Of a stretch of DNA of 64,000 nucleotides, positions 46,131-54,625 are shown piece by piece. The translations under genes and the position numbers were made by a program. Numbering within the stretch: position 1 is the stretch's first letter; each line of letters begins with the position of its first letter. The stretch is from Mycobacterium sp. Marseille-P9652 (GTDB lineage Bacteria > Actinomycetota > Actinomycetes > Mycobacteriales > Mycobacteriaceae), in contig NZ_CACRUY010000003.1 in the NCBI RefSeq assembly GCF_902652685.1, forward strand, positions 124,001 through 188,000. The letters are read 5' to 3'. The notes below the pieces were generated by a model, which worked only from the letters and a program-made list of their open reading frames with translations, made no database searches and was not told where the DNA came from.

Positions 46131-46146
46131 TGAGTAGAACTACTCA
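46131..46146. promoter_or_regulatory. MacR-like dyad, perfect copy
   Basis: TGAGTAG-AA-CTACTCA is a perfect seven-base inverted repeat. It resembles the MacR site known from Streptomyces (TGAGTAC-N2-GTACTCA) with one base changed per arm. It lies upstream of the acyltransferase gene and just after the Ddn-like gene. Confidence 0.6.
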
Positions 46147-46160
46147 GGTTCCGTCCCGCG

Positions 46161-46583
46161 TTATTCCAGGACGAAGACGGGGATCTGCCGCTCCGTCTTC
46201 GTCTGGTATTCGGCGTACGGCGGGTACGCCTCGACCGCCAGGCGCCACCACTCGTCGCGCTCGGGCCCCTCGAGCTCGCGCGCGGTCAGCTGCACCACCT
46301 TGTCGCCGTCCTGCAGCGTCACCGACGGATTGGCCTTGACGTTGAAGTACCACAGCGGGTGCTCCGGGGCGCCGCCCTTGGACGCCACCATGGCGTAGCG
46401 CCCATCCTTCTCGACGCGCATCAACGGCACGTATCGCTGCTTGCCGCTCTTCGCGCCCGTGACGGTCAGCAGCACGACGGGGCGGTCGTAGATGTGGACG
46501 CCGTCGGTCGTGCCCTGACTCAGGATCTTCTCGGTCTGCTCGCGCACCCAATCGGTCGGGCTCAGCTCAATGTTGTCGGCCAT
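46161..46583 (-). CDS. Ddn-like deazaflavin (F420)-dependent nitroreductase family protein
   Basis: This 140-residue split-barrel protein has WVREQTEKIL at the N-terminus, VVLLTVTGAKSGKQRYVPLMRV, the GGAPEHPLWYFNVKANP signature and a C-terminal YPPYAEYQTKTERQIPVFVLE. These define the Ddn/nitroreductase family that uses F420H2 to reduce quinones and activates nitroimidazoles in M. tuberculosis. ATG at 46583 fits; the longer upstream start is Gly-rich shadow. It is divergent from a MarR gene across a large dyad, which probably controls both. Confidence 0.92.
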   Translation of the reverse strand: MADNIELSPTDWVREQTEKILSQGTTDGVHIYDRPVVLLTVTGAKSGKQRYVPLMRVEKDGRYAMVASKGGAPEHPLWYFNVKANPSVTLQDGDKVVQLTARELEGPERDEWWRLAVEAYPPYAEYQTKTERQIPVFVLE

Positions 46584-46639
46584 AGCCAGGCCAACGCCCC
46601 CGCCACCCCCGGTCATTCCCCCGGCCCTCGCGGTGTAAC

Positions 46640-46673
46640 TAGACAGTTCAGACTGTACAGTCTAGGCTGTCTA
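46640..46673. promoter_or_regulatory. 34-bp nested MarR operator
   Basis: An inner perfect palindrome AGACTGTACAGTCT (46650-46663) is centred exactly inside an outer pair TAGACAG/CTGTCTA (46640-46646 and 46667-46673), with 28 of 34 bases symmetric. A TAGGCT -10 at 46663-46668 lies inside and the ATG of the MarR gene follows at 46675, so bound regulator would cover the promoter. The divergent Ddn-like gene begins 57 bases away. Confidence 0.75.
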
Positions 46674-46674
46674 T

Positions 46675-47109
46675 ATGGTCACCGTCAGCGAGTCGTCGAT
46701 CCGGGCGGCCAGGGATCTGCGCGTCGTGTTCAGCAGGCTGCGCAGGCGCCTGCGGGAGGCCGCCACGGCGGACGACCTCACACCGCCGCAGACGGCGGCG
46801 TTGCTGCGGCTCGCCAAGGACGGGCCGGCCTCCACCAGCCAGCTGGCCGGCGCCGAACGCGTTCGGCCGCAGTCCATGGCCGCCACGGTGGCCGGGCTCG
46901 ACCGGCACGGCCTGATCGAACGCGCGCCCGATCCGCACGACGGCCGCCGCCAGCTCATCGCCCTGACCGCCGCCGGCCGCCGCCGCGCCGAGAGTGACCG
47001 GAAGGTGCGCGACGAGTGGCTGGCGCGCGCGATGGAGGACCGCTACACCGAGCGCGAGCGCCAGGTGATCAACGACGCCCTGGCGTTGCTCGCCCGGCTG
47101 GACGATTGA
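46675..47109 (+). CDS. MarR-family transcriptional regulator
   Basis: This 144-residue winged-helix repressor has the DNA-binding region LTPPQTAALLRLAKDGPASTSQLAGAERVRPQSM, the wing DPHDGRRQLIALTAAG, and flanking dimerisation helices. MarR proteins commonly sense redox or phenolic compounds; no sensing cysteine is seen. The ATG is at the end of the operator, so the mRNA is probably leaderless. It is followed by an F420-type oxidoreductase after 19 bases and faces a Ddn-like reductase; both are likely targets. Confidence 0.94.
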   Translation: MVTVSESSIRAARDLRVVFSRLRRRLREAATADDLTPPQTAALLRLAKDGPASTSQLAGAERVRPQSMAATVAGLDRHGLIERAPDPHDGRRQLIALTAAGRRRAESDRKVRDEWLARAMEDRYTERERQVINDALALLARLDD

Positions 47110-47128
47110 CGAAAGGAGCCACGACACA

Positions 47129-47989
47129 ATGAAATTCGGCGTCCACTACATCGATTTCCTGCCCGGGCCGCCCGAACGGCTTGGCCCGACGATGGCCGCC
47201 ACGGCCAGAGCCGCCGAGGATGCCGGAGTGGAGATGTTCACCCTGGCGGACCACTTCTTCCAGATGGAAGGCCTCGGTTCGGCCGAAGACCCGTTCCTCG
47301 AGGGGTATACGTCCATGGGTTACCTCGCCGGCCTGACCGAGCGCCTCACGCTCACCATGCTGGTCACCGGGGTCACGTACCGCTACCCCGGCGTGCTCGC
47401 CAAGACCGTGACCACCCTGGACGTCCTTGCCGGCGGCCGAGCCATGCTGGGCCTCGGCGCCGCCTGGTACGACCGCGAGCATCACGCGCTCGGCATCCCC
47501 TACCCGCCGCTCGGCGAGCGCTTCGAGATGCTCGAGGAAACGCTGCAGATCTGCCGGCAGATGTGGAGCGACGACGACGGTCCGTTCGAAGGCCGGCACT
47601 ACCGGCTCGCCGAGACGATCTGCCGGCCGCAGCCGGTGCGCCGACCACCCATCCTCATCGGCGGCGCCGGGGAGAAGAAGACGCTGCGCCTGGTGGCGCA
47701 GTACGCCGACGTGTGGAACAGCACTTCCGCGCTCGAGGAGTTGCCGCACAAGCTGGACGTCCTGCGCCGCCACTGCGACGCCGTGGGACGCGATTTTGGT
47801 GAGATCCGGCTCACCGCGGGCCTTTTCGCAGATCCCTTCGCCGACGTCGACGAATACCTGCGCCAGTTGGACCGCTACTCCGCGCTGGGAATCGACCTGG
47901 TCAACACCGGGCCGCTTCCCGGCACGACCGATCCGGCGGGTTGGGTCCGGCGGCTGGGCGACGAGGTGCTCCCGCGGGTGGCGGCATAG
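47129..47989 (+). CDS. LLM-class F420-type oxidoreductase
   Basis: This 286-residue luciferase-fold enzyme has FTLADHFFQM near residue 40, RLTLTMLVTGVTYRYPGVLAKTVTTLDVLAGGR and the GLGAAWYDREH motif, then RPPILIGGAGEKKTLRLVAQYAD. These suggest F420 as cofactor. It is in the MarR operon (19 bases after the regulator, with AAAGGAG upstream of ATG 47129), so it probably works on the compound sensed by that repressor. Substrate unknown. Confidence 0.92.
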   Translation: MKFGVHYIDFLPGPPERLGPTMAATARAAEDAGVEMFTLADHFFQMEGLGSAEDPFLEGYTSMGYLAGLTERLTLTMLVTGVTYRYPGVLAKTVTTLDVLAGGRAMLGLGAAWYDREHHALGIPYPPLGERFEMLEETLQICRQMWSDDDGPFEGRHYRLAETICRPQPVRRPPILIGGAGEKKTLRLVAQYADVWNSTSALEELPHKLDVLRRHCDAVGRDFGEIRLTAGLFADPFADVDEYLRQLDRYSALGIDLVNTGPLPGTTDPAGWVRRLGDEVLPRVAA

Positions 47990-48004
47990 GTCCGGATCGC
48001 GGGG

Positions 48005-48334
48005 TCAGCTCTTGGCCGGTGGGCTCGCGTTGTGGTGGTTCGGGCAGTAGTCGGCGGTCGCCGCCCCGACGAACAGCTTGGCCTGGTCCGGATTCAGCCG
48101 GTGCGCGCCGGTGAGCACGTCCACCTCGTCCTTCTGGGTGAAGCCGGAGTCGAGGTCCTTGCACATCATGCGGGCCATGTCCACGGTCTGGGCCGCCGAG
48201 CCGAGATGGACGCCGTGGTTGTTGAGGTAGCTGTTGAAGTCGGCGTCGGTGGTGTCGGCCGCCGCCGACGCGGCCGGCAGCAGCGCGATCGCCAGCAACC
48301 CACCCGAGACGCACGCGCAGATCTTGTTCATCAT
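48005..48334 (-). CDS. DUF732 secreted protein
   Basis: This 109-residue exported protein has an N-terminal signal peptide (hydrophobic stretch VSGGLLAIALLPAASAAA, cleavage probably after ASA). The mature domain contains the mycobacterial DUF732 pattern DADFNSYLNNHGV, a conserved cysteine in MARMMCKDL and a second in ADYCPNH that probably form a disulfide. The function is unknown. Of three close ATG codons (48340, 48334, 48331), 48334 has GGAAGG at the best distance. Confidence 0.88.
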   Translation of the reverse strand: MMNKICACVSGGLLAIALLPAASAAADTTDADFNSYLNNHGVHLGSAAQTVDMARMMCKDLDSGFTQKDEVDVLTGAHRLNPDQAKLFVGAATADYCPNHHNASPPAKS

Positions 48335-48480
48335 GTCCATCACCTTCCGAACGGTCGACAGCCGGACCATCCTCATAGGAAACTGTTTCCGGTAAGCATG
48401 GACCCTTGGCGTTGCGGGAGGTTGAACGGTGCGGAAACGGCGACTGACGTCACCCGCGCGCGACGGGGTCGGCGATGCGC

Positions 48481-49404
48481 TCAGCCGAGCTCGGCGCTCA
48501 CGTAGCTGATCGCGCCGCGGAACGTGGCGAGTATCTCGTTGTCGGGCACGGCGAACCCGTACCGGGCGTAGACATCCTCGGTGGCGTGCCGGGTCACCCG
48601 CCAACCGGTCGAGGTCAGGTGGTCGGCGGCCTGGCGCCGTTCGCCGGCCCACACCAACTCGGCGACGTCGATGTCGAGGCCGTGCTTGCGCCAGCCGCTC
48701 CGCAACGCGCGGGCGCGCTCGTCGGTGAACACGGACATGTCGGCGATGTTCTCGGTCGCCAGCCGGCTCCCGGGCGCGCTCAGCGAGGTGATGTTGTCCA
48801 GCAGCCGATCCTGGGCCTCCGGCGGCAGGTAGGGCAACAGCCCCTCGGCGATCCAGGCGGTGGGCGCCGCGCTGTCGAAGTAGTTGTCGCGCAACGCGCC
48901 CGGCCAATCGTCGCGCAGGTCGACGCCCACGGCGCGCCGCTCGGCGGTCGGTTCGGCGCCGAGCTGGGCCAGCGTCACGCCCTTGAAGGCGATCACCTCG
49001 GGCTGATCCACCTCGAACACCACGGTGCCCGACGGCCAGGGCAACCGGTACGCCCGCGCGTCCAGCCCGGCGGCCAGGATGACGGCCTGGCGGATGCCGC
49101 CGGCCGTGGAATCGAGGAGAAAGTCGTCGAAAAACCTTGTGCGAACGGTGATCTGCTCACGGCGCTGCTGGAACGTCAGGGGCACGTCGTCGTCGTCGAG
49201 CGGTATCTCGCCGTCGAGCATGCGGACGAAGAACGGGTGACCGACCGCGCGGACCAGCGGCTCGGCGAAACGGTCGTCGAGCAGCGGGTCCGGCCCGCGC
49301 GACGCCAGCGCCCGCGCCGACGCGACCATCGTCGCGGTCGCCCCCACGCTGGAGGCCAGATCCCAGCTGTCGCCGTCCGAGCGCGCCGAACCACCCGATG
49401 ACAA
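48481..49404 (-). CDS. SAM-dependent methyltransferase, LCM/TIGR00027-type mycobacterial family
   Basis: This 307-residue protein belongs to the large mycobacterial family of putative S-adenosylmethionine methyltransferases (leucine carboxyl methyltransferase fold). It has [19 protein letters not shown] at the start, the R-T-R-FFDDFL segment, the SAM-binding [27 protein letters not shown] and [19 protein letters not shown]. Substrates are unknown for nearly all members. It appears to use TTG at 49404. Single gene divergent from the large sensor fusion. Confidence 0.92.
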   Translation of the reverse strand: MSSGGSARSDGDSWDLASSVGATATMVASARALASRGPDPLLDDRFAEPLVRAVGHPFFVRMLDGEIPLDDDDVPLTFQQRREQITVRTRFFDDFLLDSTAGGIRQAVILAAGLDARAYRLPWPSGTVVFEVDQPEVIAFKGVTLAQLGAEPTAERRAVGVDLRDDWPGALRDNYFDSAAPTAWIAEGLLPYLPPEAQDRLLDNITSLSAPGSRLATENIADMSVFTDERARALRSGWRKHGLDIDVAELVWAGERRQAADHLTSTGWRVTRHATEDVYARYGFAVPDNEILATFRGAISYVSAELG

Positions 49405-49719
49405 GGCTCACCCCTCTCGTCACTGTCCAGTGGATGTGCAGATCCTAACGGGCGCCCGCGCGAGACGGGCCGACGTGGTCACACCGTCTCTCGGGCCGAC
49501 GCGGCCGAACAGACGGCGGCTGAAGGAGTCGAGATTCGTTTGCTGAGGGCACCCTTGGTCTGGCCGTGGCCGTGCCATACCGGTCGCCGGTCGCCCTCCG
49601 GTAGGCTCCGAAGATCAGTCTGCAGGATCGCGCTCCCATCAGCGCCGAAGAGCAAACCGCCTGGGCGAGCCAGCCGCCCCGCGGCGCCTCGGCTTTGCTC
49701 CGCCAGAGAGGAACGGCGG
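49405..49719. other. Divergent intergenic region, 315 bases, no gene seen
   Basis: This lies between the methyltransferase (minus) and the sensor fusion (plus). The fusion frame is open from 49540, but that stretch has shadow-like composition. GAGAGG precedes GTG 49720. A TAGGCT hexamer near 49602 could be a -10. No dyad stands out. Confidence 0.4.
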
Positions 49720-52700
49720 GTGGGTGCTGATGACAGCACCGCGCAATCGCCGGCCGCCAAGGAGGCCGCCGTGTTCGCCGCCGACGACGAACTGCGGCCC
49801 GATCTCGCCAAGGTCGATTGGTCGGCGACCCCGCTAGGATCGCCGCTCGGCTGGCCACAAAGCCTGCAGACCGCGGTCAACACTGTGCTGTCCTCGCGCT
49901 TCTCCATGTGGATGGCGTGGGGTCCGGAACTCACCTTCTTCTGCAACGCGGCCTACCGCCACGCCACCCTCGGCCGCAAATACCCCTGGGCCCTGGGCCG
50001 TCCCGCGCGGGAGGTTTGGGCGGAGATCTGGACCGACATCGGCCCGCGCATCGAGCAGGTGCTCTCGACCGGGCAGGCGACGTGGGACACGGCGCTGCAG
50101 CTGTTCCTCGAGCGGTCGGGATACGCCGAAGAGTCGTATCACACGTTCTCCTACAGTCCCCTGCGCGACGAGGACGGCCACGTGGCCGGCATGCTCTGCG
50201 TCGTCAGGGAGGACACCGAGCAGGTGATCGCGGAGCGGCGGATGGCCACGCTGCGCGACCTCGGCTCCGACCCGAGCGTGGTGCGCACCGAAGACCAGAT
50301 GCTGGCGTTCGCCGGCCGCCAACTCAGCCGGAATCAGCAGGATCTGCCGTTCACTCTCATCGGCCTCTTCGACGACACCGGCGGGGCCCGGCTCGCGGGG
50401 TTCAGCGGGATCGAGGCCGACCATCCGGCCGCCCGGGCCCTGCTGACGGCGGCCCGCTCCCTGGTGTGGACCGCCGAAGAGTCACCCCGCAACGAGTCGA
50501 TGGTGATCGCACTCGACGACGACCTCCCGGCCGGCCTGCCGACCGGAGCCTGGCCGGATCCGCCGCTGCAGGCGCTGGTGGTTCCGCTGTCTCAGCAGGG
50601 CGCCGCCCCCTACGGCGTCCTGGTCGCCGCGCTGAACCGCTACCGTCCGCTCGACGAGGGCTATCGCGCGTTCCTCCAACTGGTCGGGGCGCACCTTGCG
50701 GCGGGAATCGGCAGCGCCCGCAGCTACCAGGCCCAGCAGCGACGCGCCGAGGAGCTGGCGGAGCTTGACCGGGCTAAGACCACGTTCTTCTCCAACATCA
50801 GCCACGAGCTGCGCACCCCGCTGACCCTGATCCTGGGACCGCTGGCCGAATTGCGTTCGCACACGGCGCAACTCGATGAGCAGACGCGTGGAGAACTCGA
50901 GATCATCCACCGCAACGGGCTGCGCCTGATGAAGCTCGTCAACACGCTGCTGGACTTTTCGCGCATCCAGGCCGGCCGCATGCAAGCCCATTACGAGCCG
51001 ATCGATTTGGCCGGCGTCACCGCGGACCTGGCCAGCATCTTCCGGTCGGCCGTCGACCGGGCGGGGCTCGAGTTGCGGGTCGACTGCCCACCGCTGGACG
51101 AGCCGGTGTACCTCGACCGCGACATGTGGGAGAAGGTGGTGCTCAACCTGCTGTCCAACGCGCTGAAGTTCACCTTCCAGGGCTCGATCACCGTCGCCGT
51201 CCGCCGCGAGGGCCCCGACGCGGTCGTCACGGTCAGCGACACCGGGATCGGCGTTCCCGCAACGGAACTCCCGAGGCTCTTCGACCGGTTCCACCGCATC
51301 GAGACCCCCTACGCCCGCTCCTCGGAAGGCAGCGGGATCGGCCTTGCCCTCGTCAAAGAGCTGGTCGGGTTGCACGAGGGCAGCATCGCCGTCGACAGCA
51401 CCGAGGGCCTGGGCACCACCTTCACGGTCCGGCTGCCGCTGGGCGTCGCGCACCTGCCGGCCGACGCCGTCTCCGCCGCCGAAACGTCGCGCGGCGGCTC
51501 GGGCAGCGCCGAACCGTACGTGCAGGAGGCCCTGCGCTGGGTGGCCAGCGACGTCGACGCCACGTCGGCCGACGGCCCCGAAGTGGGGCTGGCACCGGTC
51601 AGCGCGGCCAGCCAGGTGTGGAGCTCGGGACCGCCGCCGCGGGTGCTGATCGCCGACGACAACATCGACATGCGCGAGTACCTGGGCCGTTTGTTGGGCG
51701 CGGCCGGCTACGAGGTCGACTCCGTCAGCGACGGCGTGCGCGCGCTCGAGTCGGTTCGAAACAGCGCCCCGGACCTCGTGGTCAGCGACGTGATGATGCC
51801 CCGGCTCGACGGCATGGCGCTGGTGAAGGCACTGCGCTCGGACGCGCGGACGGCCGCGGTGCCGGTGCTGCTGCTCTCGGCGCGGGCCGGGCAGGAGGCG
51901 TCCATCGAGGGCTTGCGCGCCGGCGCCGACGACTACCTGGTCAAGCCCTTCGTCGCCGCGGAGCTGCTGGCCCGCGTGCGCGCCAACATCGAACTCGCGC
52001 GGCTGCGCAACCACCAGGCGCGGTGGCGCAGCGCGTTGATCGAGTCGATCCAGGAGGCGTTCTTCGTGTGCGACGAGCGCGGCGCCGTCATCGAGATCAA
52101 CGCCGCCTTCGCCCACGTCCTCGGGTACGGGCAGGACGGCATCCCCTACCAGCCGATGCACCCGTGGTGGCCCGATCCGGAGACCGACCGCGATGCCCAC
52201 CTGCAGTGCGCCGGGTTGTTCGCGGCCTTGTCGGGGGAGGCCAGCGGCACCTACGTCGTGCCCGCCGTGCACCGCGACGGTCATCGGCTGTGGATCCGGA
52301 CCGCCGTCAACCACGCCCGGGACCCCGACACCGGCCGCCGGGTCGTCGTCGGCACGTTCCGCGACGTCACCACCGAGCACTACACGGTGCAACGACAGAG
52401 TGCCCTGGCCGAGCTCAACGAGCAACTCGCGCAGGCGGATTCGGTCGACGACGCCCTGTCGGCCGCCGTCCGCGGGCTGCGCAAGCTGTGGCGGGCCCGC
52501 CTGGTGCTTGCCGCCACGTTCCCCGCACCCGCCCCCGACTCGGCGTCGGGATCGGATGAACCGAGCCTGGTGTCGGACGGGGAGCCGTCGCGCTGGGCGG
52601 ACCTGCCGGCAGCCACCCGGGACGCGATCACCTCGCTGCGTGACGGGCACATGCTGATCACCGACGCGACCACTCGGGAGACGGCCGGCATCGCGCTGCA

Positions 52701-53928
52701 ACATCCCCGCGGCGTCCTGGTGATCTGGGTCGAACTCGCCCGGTACCGGCCGTTCACCGGCGACGACCAAACGCTGCTGACGGTGCTGGCCGGCCGCCTG
52801 GGCCAGGGCCTGCAACGGGTGCATCAGATCGACCAGCAGCGCGAAACCGCGCTGGCCTTGCAGCACGCGATGCTCGGCCCCGCCGTGCTGCCTTCGGGAT
52901 TCGCGGTGCGCTACCAGCCCGCGACCCGGCCCCTGCAGATCGGCGGCGACTGGTATGACGTCGTCGACCTCGGCGACGGGCGGCTGGCGTTGATCGTCGG
53001 GGATTGCGTGGGCCACGGCCTGACGGCGGCGACGGTGATGGGTCAGCTCCGCAGCGCCTGCCGCGCCCTCCTGCTCGAGAACCCCAGTCCCAGCGCCACT
53101 CTCGAGGCGCTCGACCGCTTCGCGGCGCAGCTGCCCGGCGCCGCATGCACCACGGCGTTCTGCGCCGTGCTCACCAGCGAGACCGGCGAGTTGATCTACG
53201 CCAGCGCGGGCCATCCACCGCCGGTGGTGGTCGACGCCGATCGCACGATCCGGTTGCTCGACGAGGGCCGCAGCATCCCCCTCGGGCTGCGGCTTCGGCA
53301 GGACTGGCCGCGCCCACAGGCCCGGATCACCCTTCCGGCGCGCGCCACCCTGCTGCTCTACACCGACGGCCTCGTCGAGCGCCGCCGCGTCCCGCTGGAC
53401 GACGGCATCGCCCAGGCGGCGGAGATCGTCCGGGACGGCGGCGCGTCCTCGCTGGAAGAGCTTGCGGGCGAACTCATGTCGAGCCTCGCGCCCGACGGCG
53501 GATATCAGGACGACGTCGCCATGCTGCTCTACCGCCAACCGCCCCCGCTGGAAGCGGATTTCGAGGCCGACGTCAACCACCTGGCCAGCACCCGCGCCGC
53601 CCTGCGGACCTGGCTGAAACGCGCCGGGGTGGACGCGGATCAGACGCTGAGTGTGCTCATGGCCGCGGGCGAGGCTGTCGCGAACGCGATCGAGCACGGG
53701 CACCGCAACGGCCCCGGCACGGTTACCCTGTACGCGACGGCGCTTGCCGACCAGGTCCGGGTGACGGTCTCCGACACCGGCAGCTGGAAGACACCGCAAC
53801 AGGCCGCCGATTCTCACCGCGGCCGGGGCATCACCCTCATGCGGGGGCTGATGAACGACGTCAGCATCAAGCCGGGCACGGCCGGCACCGGCGGCACAGT
53901 GGTCGAGTTGCGGGCGAGGCTCACCTGA
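49720..53928 (+). CDS. Sensor fusion: PAS-GAF-histidine kinase-receiver-PAS-GAF-PP2C phosphatase-RsbW kinase
   Basis: This 1402-residue soluble protein combines, in order: PAS (about 20-160), GAF (165-335), HisKA with H362 in ISHELRTP, HATPase with NLLSNALKF, SDTGIGVP and GSGIGLAL (to about 560), a receiver with D690 in SDVMMP and its lysine in YLVKPF, PAS (770-885), GAF (905-1035), a SpoIIE/PP2C phosphatase with GGDWYD, GDCVGHG and TDGLVE metal sites (1045-1270), and an RsbW-like HATPase with EAVANAIEHGH and SDTGSW (1280-1402). It would both dephosphorylate and phosphorylate a STAS partner, with phosphorelay input. The STAS gene overlaps its stop (TGATG). GTG 49720 with GAGAGG is the likely start. 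Confidence 0.92.
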   Translation: MGADDSTAQSPAAKEAAVFAADDELRPDLAKVDWSATPLGSPLGWPQSLQTAVNTVLSSRFSMWMAWGPELTFFCNAAYRHATLGRKYPWALGRPAREVWAEIWTDIGPRIEQVLSTGQATWDTALQLFLERSGYAEESYHTFSYSPLRDEDGHVAGMLCVVREDTEQVIAERRMATLRDLGSDPSVVRTEDQMLAFAGRQLSRNQQDLPFTLIGLFDDTGGARLAGFSGIEADHPAARALLTAARSLVWTAEESPRNESMVIALDDDLPAGLPTGAWPDPPLQALVVPLSQQGAAPYGVLVAALNRYRPLDEGYRAFLQLVGAHLAAGIGSARSYQAQQRRAEELAELDRAKTTFFSNISHELRTPLTLILGPLAELRSHTAQLDEQTRGELEIIHRNGLRLMKLVNTLLDFSRIQAGRMQAHYEPIDLAGVTADLASIFRSAVDRAGLELRVDCPPLDEPVYLDRDMWEKVVLNLLSNALKFTFQGSITVAVRREGPDAVVTVSDTGIGVPATELPRLFDRFHRIETPYARSSEGSGIGLALVKELVGLHEGSIAVDSTEGLGTTFTVRLPLGVAHLPADAVSAAETSRGGSGSAEPYVQEALRWVASDVDATSADGPEVGLAPVSAASQVWSSGPPPRVLIADDNIDMREYLGRLLGAAGYEVDSVSDGVRALESVRNSAPDLVVSDVMMPRLDGMALVKALRSDARTAAVPVLLLSARAGQEASIEGLRAGADDYLVKPFVAAELLARVRANIELARLRNHQARWRSALIESIQEAFFVCDERGAVIEINAAFAHVLGYGQDGIPYQPMHPWWPDPETDRDAHLQCAGLFAALSGEASGTYVVPAVHRDGHRLWIRTAVNHARDPDTGRRVVVGTFRDVTTEHYTVQRQSALAELNEQLAQADSVDDALSAAVRGLRKLWRARLVLAATFPAPAPDSASGSDEPSLVSDGEPSRWADLPAATRDAITSLRDGHMLITDATTRETAGIALQHPRGVLVIWVELARYRPFTGDDQTLLTVLAGRLGQGLQRVHQIDQQRETALALQHAMLGPAVLPSGFAVRYQPATRPLQIGGDWYDVVDLGDGRLALIVGDCVGHGLTAATVMGQLRSACRALLLENPSPSATLEALDRFAAQLPGAACTTAFCAVLTSETGELIYASAGHPPPVVVDADRTIRLLDEGRSIPLGLRLRQDWPRPQARITLPARATLLLYTDGLVERRRVPLDDGIAQAAEIVRDGGASSLEELAGELMSSLAPDGGYQDDVAMLLYRQPPPLEADFEADVNHLASTRAALRTWLKRAGVDADQTLSVLMAAGEAVANAIEHGHRNGPGTVTLYATALADQVRVTVSDTGSWKTPQQAADSHRGRGITLMRGLMNDVSIKPGTAGTGGTVVELRARLT

Positions 53929-54227
53929 TGGCCACGCCCTTGATCCTCTCCGCCACCCGTCGGACCGACGGCACGCGCGTGCTGATCGCGCGGGGCGAGC
54001 TGGACCTCAGCAACATCGACCAGTTCATCGAGGCGCTGCGGGAGGCCACCGCCGACGGGGGGACGGTCACGATCGACCTGAGCCAGGTGGAATACCTGGA
54101 CAGCGCCGCGATCAACACCCTCTTCGCGCATGTCGGCCACATCGAGATCGTCGCGAACCGGGTGTTGATGCCGCTCCTGCAGTTCAGCGGCCTCGCCGAC
54201 GTGGTGACGGTGCGGCCCCCGCTCTGA
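53928..54227 (+). CDS. STAS-domain anti-sigma factor antagonist
   Basis: This 99-residue protein is a single STAS domain with the phosphorylation site S59 in EYLDSAAINTL. In partner switching, the unphosphorylated form binds an RsbW-like kinase and frees the sigma factor. Its ATG shares a base with the stop of the sensor fusion, whose phosphatase and kinase domains are the obvious partners. The free RsbW-like protein at 35.2 kb is another candidate. No sigma factor gene is in the window, so the final target (SigF or another) is unknown. Confidence 0.93.
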   Translation: MATPLILSATRRTDGTRVLIARGELDLSNIDQFIEALREATADGGTVTIDLSQVEYLDSAAINTLFAHVGHIEIVANRVLMPLLQFSGLADVVTVRPPL

Positions 54228-54420
54228 CATCCGGCGGAATAAGCGGGGCGGGGTGCTCGTTGGTTCCGGTCGGCGGTGTCGTGCGTTCCCCCGGGTACCA
54301 CACCAGAACCGTCGCTTCGAGCGACCACTTGCCGAGAGGCGTGAACACGGCACCGCCCCCTCTCTTGTTCCGGCGACTTGTTTCCCGGCTTGTTTCGATG
54401 GGCGCGATTCGGTCGAACCT

Positions 54421-54460
54421 CACCGGAGACATCGACCAACGTTCGAGGAGATCTCCGGTG
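54421..54460 (+). promoter_or_regulatory. Hairpin enclosing the start of the 55-residue protein
   Basis: CACCGGAGA (54421-54429) pairs perfectly with TCTCCGGTG (54452-54460). The GTG start lies in the stem and the GAGGAG ribosome site in the 22-base loop. This could limit translation, if transcription starts upstream of it. Confidence 0.35.
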
Positions 54461-54625
54461 GATCAGCAGAACAACATCGACCCCGCGCCGACGCCCGAGG
54501 ACGCCAGGAAGGCGACCGAGGAGCAGCGCGAATTGCAGGAGCAGCTGGAGCAGCGGGACAACGACCCGGACGCGCCGGGTCGCCATCAGTCCCACCACGA
54601 CCTGGCCGACGAGAGCACCCGCTGA
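54458..54625 (+). CDS. Small acidic protein, unknown function
   Basis: This 55-residue highly charged protein has a helical, Glu/Gln/Arg-rich middle (KATEEQRELQEQLEQRDN) and an Asp/His-rich end. It has no signal peptide or membrane segment. GAGGAG sits at ideal distance from the GTG at 54458. The longer frame back to 54260 is not family-like. I do not recognise it; the composition is that of small mycobacterial stress-associated proteins. It is on the same strand as the STAS gene but 230 bases later. Confidence 0.65.
   Translation: MDQQNNIDPAPTPEDARKATEEQRELQEQLEQRDNDPDAPGRHQSHHDLADESTR

Noticed and set aside
50482-53817. 1111-codon open frame antisense to the sensor fusion
   Set aside because: Mirror frame of a GC-rich gene; no ribosome site, no domain, biased shadow composition. 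The plus-strand frame has clear domains throughout.
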